From Paenibacillus monticola (GTDB lineage: Bacteria > Bacillota > Bacilli > Paenibacillales > Paenibacillaceae): a stretch of DNA of 64,000 nt. Numbering within the stretch: the stretch's first letter is position 1; every line of letters begins with the position of its first letter. Below are positions 16,250 through 25,173 of the stretch, in pieces. A program made the translations under genes and the position numbers. The notes below the pieces were generated by a model. The model was not told the DNA's origin and made no database searches. It was given only the letters and a program-made list of their open reading frames with translations. The stretch spans positions 62,001-126,000 of the forward strand of contig NZ_WJXB01000009.1 of the NCBI RefSeq assembly GCF_009664975.1, written 5' to 3'.

Positions 16250-18679
16250 TTGTTTAACGATAAAGAAACTTTCAAACAAGTGTTCCGCGAGACACTCATC
16301 GGAAAATTGGGCAAGCCGCTCGAAGAAGCTTCTAACGCCGATATCTACAACATTTTGGGCAACATGATCCGCGAGAATGCCGGAAAAAATTGGGCGGATA
16401 CCAATCAGAGGTACAAAGCCGATAAGGACAAGCAGGTATACTATTTTTCAATGGAGTTTCTGATCGGTAGACTTCTAGGCAATAACCTGCTGAATATGGG
16501 TGTGCTGGAAGTTGTGCGTGCGGGTTTGTCTGAGCTTGGTTTTTGTCTGCTGGATATTGAGGAGGAGGAAGCTGACGCGGGACTTGGCAATGGAGGCCTT
16601 GGCCGCTTGGCTGCCTGTTTCCTTGACTCACTGGCTTCATTGCAATATGCAGGGCATGGCTGCGGCATACGTTATAAATACGGCTTGTTCGAGCAGAAAA
16701 TCGTTGACGGGTATCAGGTGGAACTGCCCGATTACTGGCTGCAGAATCCTAACGTATGGGAAGTACGCCGTGAAGACAAGCAGGTGGAAGTAAGGTTCTG
16801 GGGACATGTGGAGACTAATGCAGTAGACGGACATTTGACGTTTGAACATAAGGATTATGAAGCAGTCCGTGCCATTCCTTACGATGTGCCTGTTATTGGC
16901 GCTGACCAGCGGCATGTGAATACGCTGCGTAACTGGAGTGCGGAGTCCATTACCCAGCCCGCTCAAACCTTTGGCTCTTTAGCTGGAACAGACTATCATA
17001 AATTTTTGGAATACAAACGTTCTGTAGAATCCATTTCTGAGTTTCTCTATCCAGATGATTCACAGTACGAGGGTAAGCTACTTCGTTTGAAGCAGCAATA
17101 TTTCCTCTGCAGCGCAGGATTGCAAAGTATTCTACGAACTTTTGGCAAGCTCGGGCTTCCATATGAATCTCTACCTGACAAAGTTGCCCTTCATATTAAT
17201 GATACGCATCCGACGCTGGTTATCCCAGAGTTAATGCGGATTTTGATGGACGAGCATGGAATGGAATGGGAGCAGGCTTGGTCAATTACGAACCGCATGG
17301 TGTCGTATACGAACCATACGATTCTGAGTGAGGCACTTGAGAAATGGCCGATTCAGATGGTTAAGGAGCTATTGCCGCGTATTTTTCTCATTATCGAAGA
17401 GATCAATGCCCGGTTCTGCGGCGAATTGATGAGTAAATATCCAGGTGATCAGGACCGGATTTCCCAGATGGCGATTATTCATGATGATCAGGTCCGCATG
17501 GCTCATTTAGCCATTGTGGCCAGTCATAGCGTTAATGGAGTAGCGGCGCTACATACGGAAATATTGCAGAAACGCGAAATGCGGCTATTCAACGAGATGT
17601 ATCCGCACCGGTTTAACAATAAGACGAACGGGATTACCCATCGGCGCTGGTTGCAGCATGCCAACCCGGAGTTAACTGGATTGATCAATGATTCAATCGG
17701 CACTCGCTGGATGCATCATCCCCAGGAAATGATTGGTCTGATCAAATACTGTGAGGATGCTTCATTCCAGGAGCAGGTTGCCGGTATTAAACGCCGCAAC
17801 AAGCTGAAGCTTGCTAAATACATCAGCAGCAAGCATGGTGAGCTGGTCGATCCAGACTCTATCTTCGATGTGCAAGTAAAGAGATTGCATGCCTATAAAC
17901 GTCAACTGCTGAATGTGTTGAATATTATTCATATGTATAATCAGATCAAAGATAATCCATCGATGGATATGGTGCCGCGTACGTTTATCTTTGGAGCAAA
18001 GGCAGCGCCCAGCTACCACTTGGCGAAGCGGATTATTAAGCTGATTAATACAGTTGCCGATGTGGTCAACAAAGACCCGGATGTGAAGGGTAAGATCCGT
18101 ATCTTCTTCCTAGAGAACTATTCGGTTTCTCTCGCAGAGAAAATCATTCCGGCGGCTGATGTTAGTGAGCAGATTTCTACTGCTAGTAAGGAAGCCTCCG
18201 GCACCGGGAATATGAAGTTTATGATGAATGGAGCTTTGACCATCGGTACAATGGATGGAGCCAACGTGGAAATGCATGAAATGCTGGGGGACAATAATAT
18301 GTTCCTGTTTGGTCTTCGTGCAGAGCAGGTGCTTGATTACTATCAATATGGTGGTTATCATGCACGTGATATCTATAATAGTGACAGCAGGGTAAAGGAA
18401 GTGCTGGATCAGCTAGTTACAGGGCCATTTGGTTCACACACCCAGGAGTTTCTACCGATTTTTCAGTCGTTGCTCGAGAACAATGATGAGTTCTTCGTAC
18501 TCAAAGATTTTGCTAGCTATGTCGAGACCCATGTTGAAATTGACCGTGCTTACCGCAATCAGAAGGAATGGCTGAAGAAGTCGATTATCAACATTGGCCA
18601 TTCGGGTAAATTCTCCAGCGATAATACAATCAGTCGATATGCTGCCGAGATTTGGAATATTAGTCCTGTCCGGATGTAA
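16250..18679 (+). CDS. glgP: Glycogen phosphorylase
   Basis: An 809-residue GT35 phosphorylase, normal length. Visible features are YYFSMEFLIGR, ADAGLGNGGLGRLAACFLDS, LHINDTHPTL, NKTNGITHRRW and the pyridoxal-phosphate segment EASGTGNMKFMMNGALTIGT with Lys656. It releases glucose-1-phosphate from glycogen. The start is TTG 16250, 9 nt after AGGAGG. It is placed after the synthesis genes glgC and glgD as in B. subtilis, but glgA and glgB are absent from this operon. Confidence 0.97.
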   Translation: MFNDKETFKQVFRETLIGKLGKPLEEASNADIYNILGNMIRENAGKNWADTNQRYKADKDKQVYYFSMEFLIGRLLGNNLLNMGVLEVVRAGLSELGFCLLDIEEEEADAGLGNGGLGRLAACFLDSLASLQYAGHGCGIRYKYGLFEQKIVDGYQVELPDYWLQNPNVWEVRREDKQVEVRFWGHVETNAVDGHLTFEHKDYEAVRAIPYDVPVIGADQRHVNTLRNWSAESITQPAQTFGSLAGTDYHKFLEYKRSVESISEFLYPDDSQYEGKLLRLKQQYFLCSAGLQSILRTFGKLGLPYESLPDKVALHINDTHPTLVIPELMRILMDEHGMEWEQAWSITNRMVSYTNHTILSEALEKWPIQMVKELLPRIFLIIEEINARFCGELMSKYPGDQDRISQMAIIHDDQVRMAHLAIVASHSVNGVAALHTEILQKREMRLFNEMYPHRFNNKTNGITHRRWLQHANPELTGLINDSIGTRWMHHPQEMIGLIKYCEDASFQEQVAGIKRRNKLKLAKYISSKHGELVDPDSIFDVQVKRLHAYKRQLLNVLNIIHMYNQIKDNPSMDMVPRTFIFGAKAAPSYHLAKRIIKLINTVADVVNKDPDVKGKIRIFFLENYSVSLAEKIIPAADVSEQISTASKEASGTGNMKFMMNGALTIGTMDGANVEMHEMLGDNNMFLFGLRAEQVLDYYQYGGYHARDIYNSDSRVKEVLDQLVTGPFGSHTQEFLPIFQSLLENNDEFFVLKDFASYVETHVEIDRAYRNQKEWLKKSIINIGHSGKFSSDNTISRYAAEIWNISPVRM

Positions 18680-18703
18680 TGGATTTACCTGAATAGCAAA
18701 AAA

Positions 18704-18757
18704 GGAACGGCTGCATCTTCTCCGGAAATGGGAAAAGAGCAGCCGTTCCTTTTATTT
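18704..18757 (+). terminator. Rho-independent terminator after glgP
   Basis: GGAACGGCTGC / GCAGCCGTTCC stem followed by TTTTATTTT. A-rich bases on the left make it usable also for the convergent minus-strand gene. Confidence 0.9.
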
Positions 18758-18776
18758 TGAACAAGACTAGTGCGGA

Positions 18777-19256
18777 TTACATAACCCCTGACACCATAGC
18801 AGCAAACCGTTCGAGAAACCGGCGTTCTTCATCATCGAAGCGGTGCTTGAGCGGGCTGTCAATATCCATCACACCGAGCAGTTGGTCATTCTTAAGTAGT
18901 GGAACAACAATCTCACTGTTCGAGGCTGCATCACAGGAGATATGTCCTGGAAAAGCATGCACATCACCCACTACAAGGGTGCGGCGCTCTGTTGCGGCAG
19001 TTCCACATACTCCACGATTCAACGGAATTCGAATACATGCGGGTAAACCTTGAAAAGGGCCAAGTACAAGCTCTTTGCCGTCATATAAATAGAAACCTGC
19101 CCAATTGGTATCGGGTAAAGAATGTTTAAGCAGCGCAGAAGCATTCGCCAGATTGGCTATAACGTTGGGCTCATCTTTCATTAGGGCCCCGAGCTGGACT
19201 AGAACAGCTTCAAATTGCTCACTGCGTGTTCCATCGTAAGGCATAGCTTGAAACAT
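18777..19256 (-). CDS. msrC: Free methionine-(R)-sulfoxide reductase (GAF domain, YtsP-like)
   Basis: A 159-residue single GAF-domain protein of the fRMsr family: NWAGFYLYDG, LGPFQGLPAC (Cys74), IPLNRGVCG (Cys84), HISCDAASNSEIVVP (Cys108), GVMDIDSP. The three cysteines match the catalytic and resolving set of known fRMsr enzymes, which reduce free methionine-R-sulfoxide with thioredoxin. It is cytosolic and monocistronic, convergent with glgP. Confidence 0.92.
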   Translation of the reverse strand: MFQAMPYDGTRSEQFEAVLVQLGALMKDEPNVIANLANASALLKHSLPDTNWAGFYLYDGKELVLGPFQGLPACIRIPLNRGVCGTAATERRTLVVGDVHAFPGHISCDAASNSEIVVPLLKNDQLLGVMDIDSPLKHRFDDEERRFLERFAAMVSGVM

Positions 19257-19457
19257 GTTACATCACCTTCCTGTACGCTCAGTCAATTAGAACGATTATC
19301 TATAAATAACAACATAGTACAGCTATGCGGAGGAAGTCAAGGCTGGATATTTTTTTGGCTTGGATGATTAATATATTCATGGCGATGTTTCCAGTTTTCA
19401 CCCAGAGGGTAATATTTTTTATTAATACCTAAAGCTTTGAGCTGAAAGGGGTGGACC

Positions 19458-19748
19458 ATGCGCGCCGATGTACAGAACTTGTTCATAGGTATTCATATGC
19501 TTTATTGTGCACATGAAAGGGATCTGACCTTGTTGGAAATGCAGCCTGAATTAGAGAATCTAGGATACCGAGTAGCGGAACGTGAAGTGAAGCAGGAGTT
19601 GGAGCGCTTAACTCAGGAGAACTTTCTGACCGCCCATGGTGAGGCGTACAGTCTTACCGGCACAGGAATTGAAGAATTCAAAGCGATTCAGGCCAAGCTT
19701 CAAGTGTTATATACAGAGGTACTTAAGCCGATTAAAGCAGCAAACTAA
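19458..19748 (+). CDS. Small winged-helix-like protein of unknown function
   Basis: A 96-residue protein. Helical N-terminus (DVQNLFIGIHMLYCAHERDLTLLEMQPELENLGYRVAEREVKQELERLTQENFL) followed by GEAYSLTGTGIEEFKAI resembles a helix-turn-helix plus wing as in PadR or MarR-like regulators, but no family is recognised. ATG follows AAAGGGGTGG. The next gene is separated by a long hairpin. Confidence 0.7.
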   Translation: MRADVQNLFIGIHMLYCAHERDLTLLEMQPELENLGYRVAEREVKQELERLTQENFLTAHGEAYSLTGTGIEEFKAIQAKLQVLYTEVLKPIKAAN

Positions 19749-19776
19749 AGATTTGAATACAGTCGTAACTGGGCAG

Positions 19777-19818
19777 CGTCTGAAGCAGGTAATGATTTCA
19801 TTATTTGCTTCAGGCGCT
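19777..19818 (+). other. Long hairpin between the winged-helix-like gene and the GNAT gene
   Basis: CTGAAGCA / TGCTTCAG with inner TAATGA / TCATTA and outer GCG/CGC arms form a near-continuous stem. It may end the upstream transcript but lacks a T tract. A TATAAT at 19842-19847 follows, probably the -10 of the next gene. Confidence 0.5.
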
Positions 19819-19873
19819 ATTTGGCTTGAACTCAAATGATGTATAATTGATAAGCTGAAAGGGGGCGAGCGCT

Positions 19874-20428
19874 TTGTACCTGTGCAATGGGGCAATACCT
19901 ACACTGACCGGACGAAGACTAGAATTGCGCACGATGAAGAATGAAGATGCGGCAGCACTATTCCGCATTTGGAGTCATCCAGAGGTTGTTCCGTGGCTGG
20001 GAGCCCCACCTTTGTCTTCCGTAACCGAGACGGAACAGCTGATTGCTCTTCTGTCGAAAATGGCGCTGGAAGAGGAGAATCTTCGCTGGAGTATAGTGGG
20101 GCCTGGAGGTGAAGTCATGGGTAGCTGTGGTTACAATAGCTGGCAGTTGCCGGGAGCCTATCGGGGTGAAATTGGCTGTGATTTATCGCCTGACTTCTGG
20201 GGGCAAGGATATATGAAGGAAGCGTTAGAGCTTGTACTGGAATATGGCTTCACAACGATGGGACTGAATCGGGTCGAGGCTTATTGCTATCCGGACAATG
20301 TCCGCGCCCACCAACTGGTGGACACACTTGGCTTCCAGAGGGAAGGTCTATTGCGGCAGTACCGTCATACACCGTCCGGCTTTCAGGATGTGGATCTGTT
20401 TGCGTTGCTGCGTCAAGAGTGGCGATGA
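19874..20428 (+). CDS. GNAT-family N-acetyltransferase (RimJ/RimL type)
   Basis: A 184-residue acetyltransferase. It opens with TLTGRRLELRTMKNEDAAALFRIWSHPEV, has the CoA-binding region DLSPDFWGQGYMKEALELVLEYGF and ends with NRVEAYCYPDNVRAHQLVDTLGF, all typical of RimJ/RimL-like enzymes. Its substrate (protein N-terminus or small molecule) is unknown. It starts with TTG 19874 after AAGGGGGCGAG. A terminator follows. Confidence 0.9.
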   Translation: MYLCNGAIPTLTGRRLELRTMKNEDAAALFRIWSHPEVVPWLGAPPLSSVTETEQLIALLSKMALEEENLRWSIVGPGGEVMGSCGYNSWQLPGAYRGEIGCDLSPDFWGQGYMKEALELVLEYGFTTMGLNRVEAYCYPDNVRAHQLVDTLGFQREGLLRQYRHTPSGFQDVDLFALLRQEWR

Positions 20429-20462
20429 GCCATCCACAATCTCAGCAGTTCACAATAAACCG

Positions 20463-20513
20463 AAAAACCCCCAGTAAATCTCCAATCGGAGACTAGCTGG
20501 GGTTTAACTTTTT
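20463..20513 (+). terminator. Bidirectional rho-independent terminator
   Basis: AAACCCCCAG / CTGGGGTTT with inner TCTCC / GGAGA. T-rich on the plus side; five A on the left act as a T run for the convergent marR-type gene. Confidence 0.8.
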
Positions 20514-20543
20514 ACAGTTTCGTAGAAAAGTCTTATAACGAAT

Positions 20544-21011
20544 TTACTTACGAGGAAGTGGGGACAGCTTCTCAGCTTGTAGGCCCATCTTCTTGAGCAA
20601 GATAATCATCTGTTCCTTCTCTTCATCATTAAGTCCGCTGAAGGCAAGGTCAAGACGTTCCGAATACTTCGGATACATTTCGTTCATCAGGCGTTCGCCT
20701 TCCGTAGTCAACTCCGCAAATATCACACGGCGGTCGCTCGGACAAGGTTTGCGCTGCAGGTAGCCGCGCTCCTCAAGCTTGTCGATTACGTAAGTGACAT
20801 TGCCGCTTTGCAGCAGTAGCTTAGCACCAATCTGCTGGATAGGCTGTGCACCCTTATAGTACAGAACTTCCATAACAGCGAAAGCTGTCGGATTGAAGCC
20901 TTCGATCTTGCTGCCGGTAACGGCATGCTCGTTGATGCTCTTGAAAGACTTGGCGAATACCCGGTACAAATGCAGTGTTAATTGAGTATCACGTTCATAT
21001 GATTGTATCAT
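20544..21011 (-). CDS. MarR-family transcriptional regulator
   Basis: A 155-residue winged-helix protein: PIQQIGAKLLLQSGNVTYVIDKLEERGYLQRKPCPSDRRVIFAELT is the MarR recognition helix, linker and wing with the DRR signature. ATG 21011 lies after GGTGGAGAAG; an in-frame ATG 14 codons upstream has no good ribosome site. It is divergent from an MFS exporter gene across 347 bp, the usual arrangement of a repressor and its efflux target. The ligand is unknown, and the OhrR-type N-terminal cysteine is absent. Confidence 0.93.
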   Translation of the reverse strand: MIQSYERDTQLTLHLYRVFAKSFKSINEHAVTGSKIEGFNPTAFAVMEVLYYKGAQPIQQIGAKLLLQSGNVTYVIDKLEERGYLQRKPCPSDRRVIFAELTTEGERLMNEMYPKYSERLDLAFSGLNDEEKEQMIILLKKMGLQAEKLSPLPRK

Positions 21012-21358
21012 TGCTTCTCCACCCTCTATCGTAATCGTGTGAACTCGTCGCACGGTCTTATGTCATTGCCTTAAATGCAAGGGTCCCTGTGCAGCGATCC
21101 TAATATAACCTTACAATACGGCAAAGAAAGAACGATGGACATGTGATTTGTCACAATGAGCACACTTTTAACTATTAAAAATCAAACAATTTTTTGAGAG
21201 GTATAAATAAAGTCCTTTTTGCCAATTCCGTCCCTGAACGTAGGGCAATATCATCCCCTGGTACCGCTACCGTTTACACCTCCGGCCCGATGAAAATGAG
21301 CTCCTAATATTTTACTATAAGGCAAGAGGTTATCAGCAGAACAGGGGAGTTGAGTGTT
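21012..21358. other. Divergent intergenic region between the MarR gene and the MFS gene
   Basis: 347 bp without a credible gene. An interrupted palindrome TCAAA-N6-TTTGA (21182-21197) is the best candidate for a MarR operator, but it is AT-rich and short. A TACTAT hexamer near 21312 could be a -10 for the exporter, without a convincing -35. Confidence 0.3.
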
Positions 21359-22702
21359 ATGAACGAAATGCAGAATCATGAGGTCACAGCAGGAAAGTTG
21401 ACGGCTAATAGGCCTTTTATGCTGCTAATGGCGGCACAGCTAGTGTCGAATGTAGGAGATTGGTTATACTTGCTAGCATTGCTGACGATGGTTGGTTTGA
21501 AATGGAATGCAACACCGTGGGAGATTACGGCTTTAACATTATGTATGGCAGTGCCTATGCTGCTGGGTGGACCATTTGCTGGCTACTTAAGTGATCGGGT
21601 GAACCGCAAGATGCTGATGATTGTTTCGGATATCGTTCGTGTTGGAATCGTAGGGGGTCTGGTGTTTGCCGGCTCACTATGGCAGGTATATATCTTGCTG
21701 CTGGCTAAAGGTGTTATGGATGTGCTGTTCTCTCCGGCAAAAAGCGGCAAGCTCAAGGAGCTTGTTCCCCCAGAGCAAATGGATAGTGCAGTTGCACTCA
21801 GCTCCTCCATAGAGCAAATCACCAAAATCGTCGGGCCAGCTCTTGGAGGTCTACTGGTGGCGGGATTCGGCATTTCCGCATGTTATGTGATCAACTCTGC
21901 GACTTATCTTCTGTCGGCGATCATTCTGCTGGGCATCCCGCGCGTTGGGATGTTCAAGGAAGTGCGCGGAGAGAACAGTGCTGGGAGGCTGCCCGTAAAG
22001 GAATCTTTCCGTGAGGAGATGGCTGCCGGTCTACGTGTGATTGCCGGAATGCCTGCGGTACTGAGTGGAATTGTCATGCTGGTTGCTGTACTGCTGGTCA
22101 TGCAAATAGCCGATTCACAGCTGGTGACGCTCTTCAGGATCATTCCCGGAATTAACGGAGATCTGCTGGGTTGGTGCGTGGGAGCTAGTGGATTGGGAAC
22201 ACTGCTGTCGGCACTGGTGGTAGGACAGCTGGGGAGTGGTAAACGTCCGCTTATCTTTATGGGAACGGGTGCAGTGATTATGGGAGCCGTCTTTACTTGT
22301 GCAGCTCTGGCAACTGCTTTTTTTGAAGCGGGTCTTTGGTTGAATATAGCTTTGTTCGGTTCTTTCCTGCTCGCCGGAGTAGGTGCGGGTTTAGCTTTCA
22401 TTCCCTTTCAATCCATGCTGCAACAGCGGACCCCAGAAGCGTATACGGGCCGCGTATTCGGAACCATAGCCAGCCTGACGAGTGCAGCTGTTGTTCTCGG
22501 ACCGGTAGCTGGAGGGGCATTAGTGACCGCGTCAGGACCCATACCAGCCTTCATTCTGTCAGGGATGCTTACACTGCTGATTGGAGTTATGTTATTGTTC
22601 CTGCGTGCTGGAATTGAGCGGAAAGACGAAGCGGTTACCAAGCTCCAGAAGGGGGCAATAAATCTGTACCCTAGTGAGCTAGTTGGACAGACAAATCCTT
22701 AA
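21359..22702 (+). CDS. MFS efflux transporter
   Basis: A 447-residue membrane protein with about twelve hydrophobic segments and the MFS loop motif GYLSDRVNRKMLMIVSD after the second span. It resembles the macrolide-efflux/EntS-like branch of proton-driven exporters. ATG 21359 is preferred: GGGGAG lies 9 nt upstream, while a TTG at 21350 overlaps that site. It is probably controlled by the divergent MarR-type regulator. The substrate is unknown. Confidence 0.9.
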   Translation: MNEMQNHEVTAGKLTANRPFMLLMAAQLVSNVGDWLYLLALLTMVGLKWNATPWEITALTLCMAVPMLLGGPFAGYLSDRVNRKMLMIVSDIVRVGIVGGLVFAGSLWQVYILLLAKGVMDVLFSPAKSGKLKELVPPEQMDSAVALSSSIEQITKIVGPALGGLLVAGFGISACYVINSATYLLSAIILLGIPRVGMFKEVRGENSAGRLPVKESFREEMAAGLRVIAGMPAVLSGIVMLVAVLLVMQIADSQLVTLFRIIPGINGDLLGWCVGASGLGTLLSALVVGQLGSGKRPLIFMGTGAVIMGAVFTCAALATAFFEAGLWLNIALFGSFLLAGVGAGLAFIPFQSMLQQRTPEAYTGRVFGTIASLTSAAVVLGPVAGGALVTASGPIPAFILSGMLTLLIGVMLLFLRAGIERKDEAVTKLQKGAINLYPSELVGQTNP

Positions 22703-22742
22703 TGCAGAGGTGCTACAGGTTGGCAAGTATACCCTATATCTG

Positions 22743-22788
22743 AGCAAAGAGCTGATATTCAAATTAATGTTGAATACAGCTCTTTGCT
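22743..22788 (+). other. Strong hairpin downstream of the MFS gene
   Basis: AGCAAAGAGCTG / CAGCTCTTTGCT with inner TATTCAA / TTGAATA, a stem of 19 bp with one bulged A. There is no real T tract after it, so it is a weak terminator or an RNA 3' stabiliser. Confidence 0.6.
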
Positions 22789-22891
22789 ATTTAAGGTTAA
22801 GCAATTTGGGCAAATCTTCTTGTATCATTCCTTACCAAGCTGGGAATAGATCAAATATCTGTGCATTTTGTGAAAAATACAGTTCCCATCT

Positions 22892-22920
22892 TTGCGAATA
22901 TTACCGTATAGTACTATCAT
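22892..22920 (+). promoter_or_regulatory. SigA-type promoter of the ABC transporter operon
   Basis: TTGCGA, 17-bp spacer, TATCAT, about 100 bp before the ATP-binding protein start. Confidence 0.55.
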
Positions 22921-23026
22921 GTAATAGCGCTGGATAGCCGAGGATGATATGATCGCATTACTGTCTACCCTTGTACTAAACACCATAGGCTGAGACAAAC
23001 AATATAGATGTAGGAGATGGAGTAGT

Positions 23027-23836
23027 ATGAAAGAGACAGAGGAACCACAGGAGCTTAACGCTGAGGATGAAATAGAAGATGTGGTATATGACGAAGATGA
23101 AGATGAAGATGAAGATGAAGATGAAGATGAAGATGATGATATCGTTCTAGACGTTACCATTGATGAAGCGGGCTATGAAGCAGGAGATCCACGCATTACT
23201 AATATCTCATTTCAGGTGCGGCGGGGCCAATTGCTAGGCTTGATCGGGCCGAACGGTGCGGGGAAAAGCACAACTATCAAGACGCTGCTGGGTCTGCTGA
23301 AGCATGCCAAGGCTAAGGTAACGCTGGGTGGAGTTAACAAGTCTTACGCTTATGTACCGGAGCAGCCGGTTTTTTACGAAGACCTGACGCTTTGGGAGCA
23401 CCTGGATTTGGCGGGAGCAGCCTATGGTCTGAAGTACGAGGTATTTGAGGAAACCGCTGAGAGACTGCTGAAGCAGTTCGGAATGGAAAATGTGCGCAAT
23501 GATCTCCCTGCCGGGTTCTCTAAAGGGATGAAGCAAAAAATGATGCTAATGCTCGGTTTTCTGGTCCAACCGGATGTTTATATTGTGGACGAGCCTTTTT
23601 TAGGGCTGGATCCCCGTGCCACCAAGGATTTCTTGAAGCTGTTGCAGGCAGAGCGCAAGCGTGGGGCTGGTGTGTTGATGTCTACGCATGTTCTCGATAC
23701 AGCTGAGAAAATTTGCGATGACTTTGTATTGATCTCCGGAGGCAAAGTGACCGCTTCGGGCAATCTGGAGACGATCCGATCCATCGCCGGATTACCGGAG
23801 GCGTCGTTGTTTGATTGCTTCGACGAATTGACATGA
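23027..23836 (+). CDS. ecsA: ABC transporter ATP-binding protein with acidic repeat N-terminus (EcsA-like)
   Basis: A 269-residue ATPase: Walker A GPNGAGKST (74-82), Q-loop PEQP, signature FSKGMKQK, Walker B VYIVDEP, H-loop STHVLD. Residues 1-50 are an unusual acidic extension containing a run of alternating Glu and Asp encoded by seven GAAGAT repeats. The canonical domain begins around residue 40, so the extension replaces or precedes the first strand. The next gene, overlapping by 4 bp, encodes its membrane partner; together they resemble EcsAB, which affects secretion and proteolysis in Bacillus. Confidence 0.88.
   Translation: MKETEEPQELNAEDEIEDVVYDEDEDEDEDEDEDEDDDIVLDVTIDEAGYEAGDPRITNISFQVRRGQLLGLIGPNGAGKSTTIKTLLGLLKHAKAKVTLGGVNKSYAYVPEQPVFYEDLTLWEHLDLAGAAYGLKYEVFEETAERLLKQFGMENVRNDLPAGFSKGMKQKMMLMLGFLVQPDVYIVDEPFLGLDPRATKDFLKLLQAERKRGAGVLMSTHVLDTAEKICDDFVLISGGKVTASGNLETIRSIAGLPEASLFDCFDELT
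23093..23134 (+). repeat. In-frame GAAGAT microsatellite (seven units)
   Basis: Seven perfect GAAGAT units followed by two GAT. Each unit adds Glu-Asp to the acidic tail of the ATPase; unit gain or loss would keep the frame. Confidence 0.97.
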
Positions 23837-25092
23837 GTGATCGGGGACGTGTATCGTTTGCTTTTCCTACAGGTCCGCGGCTATTCCTGCGACGGCTGAT
23901 CTCACATTGGCGTGAGCAAAGTGCTATCGTCCGTACGGCGGCAGACTGGACCGTGCTGCTCTACATTGTTATCCCAGGTGGGCTTCTGGGCGGACGTTTT
24001 TACTACGGCTTCTGGGTAGATGATCTTCCAGCCTGGAGTACATCTATACCGTTTATGATCATTCCCATATTACTTGTGTTGCTACTAGCTTCAGGAGGGA
24101 TGGTGCTCTTGCTGCTGGAAGGCGACCTGTTATTTCTCAGGCAGCGAGAGACCTGGATCAGGGCGATTATACTGCGGGGGACTATCTATAGCCTTGTCGT
24201 AACTACGCTGAAGATAGCTGCTGTCATTGGATTGCTGCTGCCCTTTATCATTAGGGGTTATGGTTTAAGTTCAGAGGCGGCTCTATCGCTGTTGATCCTG
24301 TCGATTACCTGTGGCTGGAGCATCAAGCTGCTGGCGCACATAGTGAAAGTACAGCGCCAAGGCTGGCAGCGGTGGTTGTGGCAGATTCCGGCGATTGTCG
24401 TGCCTTGTGGTATATATTTAAGAGTGGTGCTGCTCTGGAATGACTACCCGGCTCTTTTGTGGGTAGCTGCTCTTCTATTTACTGTTGTTACTGGTCTGGC
24501 TATTCGTTATCGCCTAAAGCTGCGTGGAACCTTTATGAATGATGTGCGTGAGGATTACAAACAGCGGATGAAAATTGCGGCCTTAATGCTGCGCCGTGTT
24601 CTGGGTAAGCCGCGTCCAACACGTTACAAGCCCTGGATATTCCGCCGATCGCAGCTGCTGTTGTCCTCCAAGGAACCGGAGAGCAGACTTTCAGCCGCTG
24701 CCATCAAATCGCTCATCCGTAATCCCGCGAATTTGAAGCTTTATGCGAGCTTTACCAGTGTATCAGCTATAGCTATTCTTATTGTTCCCGCAGGGTTGAA
24801 GTGGATATTGCTCCTTATTCTTACATCCCTCATGGCCAATTGGCTGTTCTCGTTCTGGCGTACATTTGTAAGAGATGATTATATCGGTATCTTACCGTTC
24901 ACCAAGGAACAGAAAGCCGAAGCGGGTTCCCGTGCAGTGCCTATCTTGTTGATGCCGTTCTCGGTAATGTGTGCCGCAGTGGTATGTTTCTCTATCTACG
25001 GTTGGTGGGGACTAATACTCTTTATTCCTTTCGGCGCCATGATCGGATTCGTGGTTGCCAAGGTATTCAGTACGATTCGTTTGGAGAGATAA
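23833..25092 (+). CDS. ecsB: ABC transporter permease (EcsB-like)
   Basis: A 419-residue membrane protein with about eight hydrophobic segments and a basic cytosolic loop in the middle (RRVLGKPRPTRYKPWIFRR), matching EcsB-type permeases in length and layout. ATG 23833 overlaps the ATPase stop (ATGA), the usual coupling in this pair. The transported substrate is not known for the family. Confidence 0.88.
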   Translation: MSDRGRVSFAFPTGPRLFLRRLISHWREQSAIVRTAADWTVLLYIVIPGGLLGGRFYYGFWVDDLPAWSTSIPFMIIPILLVLLLASGGMVLLLLEGDLLFLRQRETWIRAIILRGTIYSLVVTTLKIAAVIGLLLPFIIRGYGLSSEAALSLLILSITCGWSIKLLAHIVKVQRQGWQRWLWQIPAIVVPCGIYLRVVLLWNDYPALLWVAALLFTVVTGLAIRYRLKLRGTFMNDVREDYKQRMKIAALMLRRVLGKPRPTRYKPWIFRRSQLLLSSKEPESRLSAAAIKSLIRNPANLKLYASFTSVSAIAILIVPAGLKWILLLILTSLMANWLFSFWRTFVRDDYIGILPFTKEQKAEAGSRAVPILLMPFSVMCAAVVCFSIYGWWGLILFIPFGAMIGFVVAKVFSTIRLER

Positions 25093-25173
25093 ATTCTGCT
25101 TAATGAAAGCTTTCCTCTTCAAAGCTTCCCGTGAAGGTTAATATAGAGGGAGAATAGTGAGAGGGGTTCCCTT

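Larger units (their letters stand above)
22703..23026 (+). other. Intergenic region before the ABC transporter operon
   Basis: 324 bp that hold the hairpin at 22743-22788 and the promoter at 22892-22920. I see no gene in it. Confidence 0.6.

Noticed and set aside
21182..21197. TCAAA-N6-TTTGA as MarR operator
   Set aside because: Too short and AT-rich to call by eye; mentioned only as a candidate in the intergenic entry.
23515..23545. ABC signature FSKGMKQK as a degenerate, inactive motif
   Set aside because: Similar YSKGMRQR-like signatures are normal in this subclass of ABC ATPases.
25093..25173. Self-regulated ECF promoter before the sigma factor gene (AAGCTTTCCTC...AAAGCTT repeats)
   Set aside because: No convincing ECF -35/-10 pair at normal spacing; the repeated AAGCTT may be chance.
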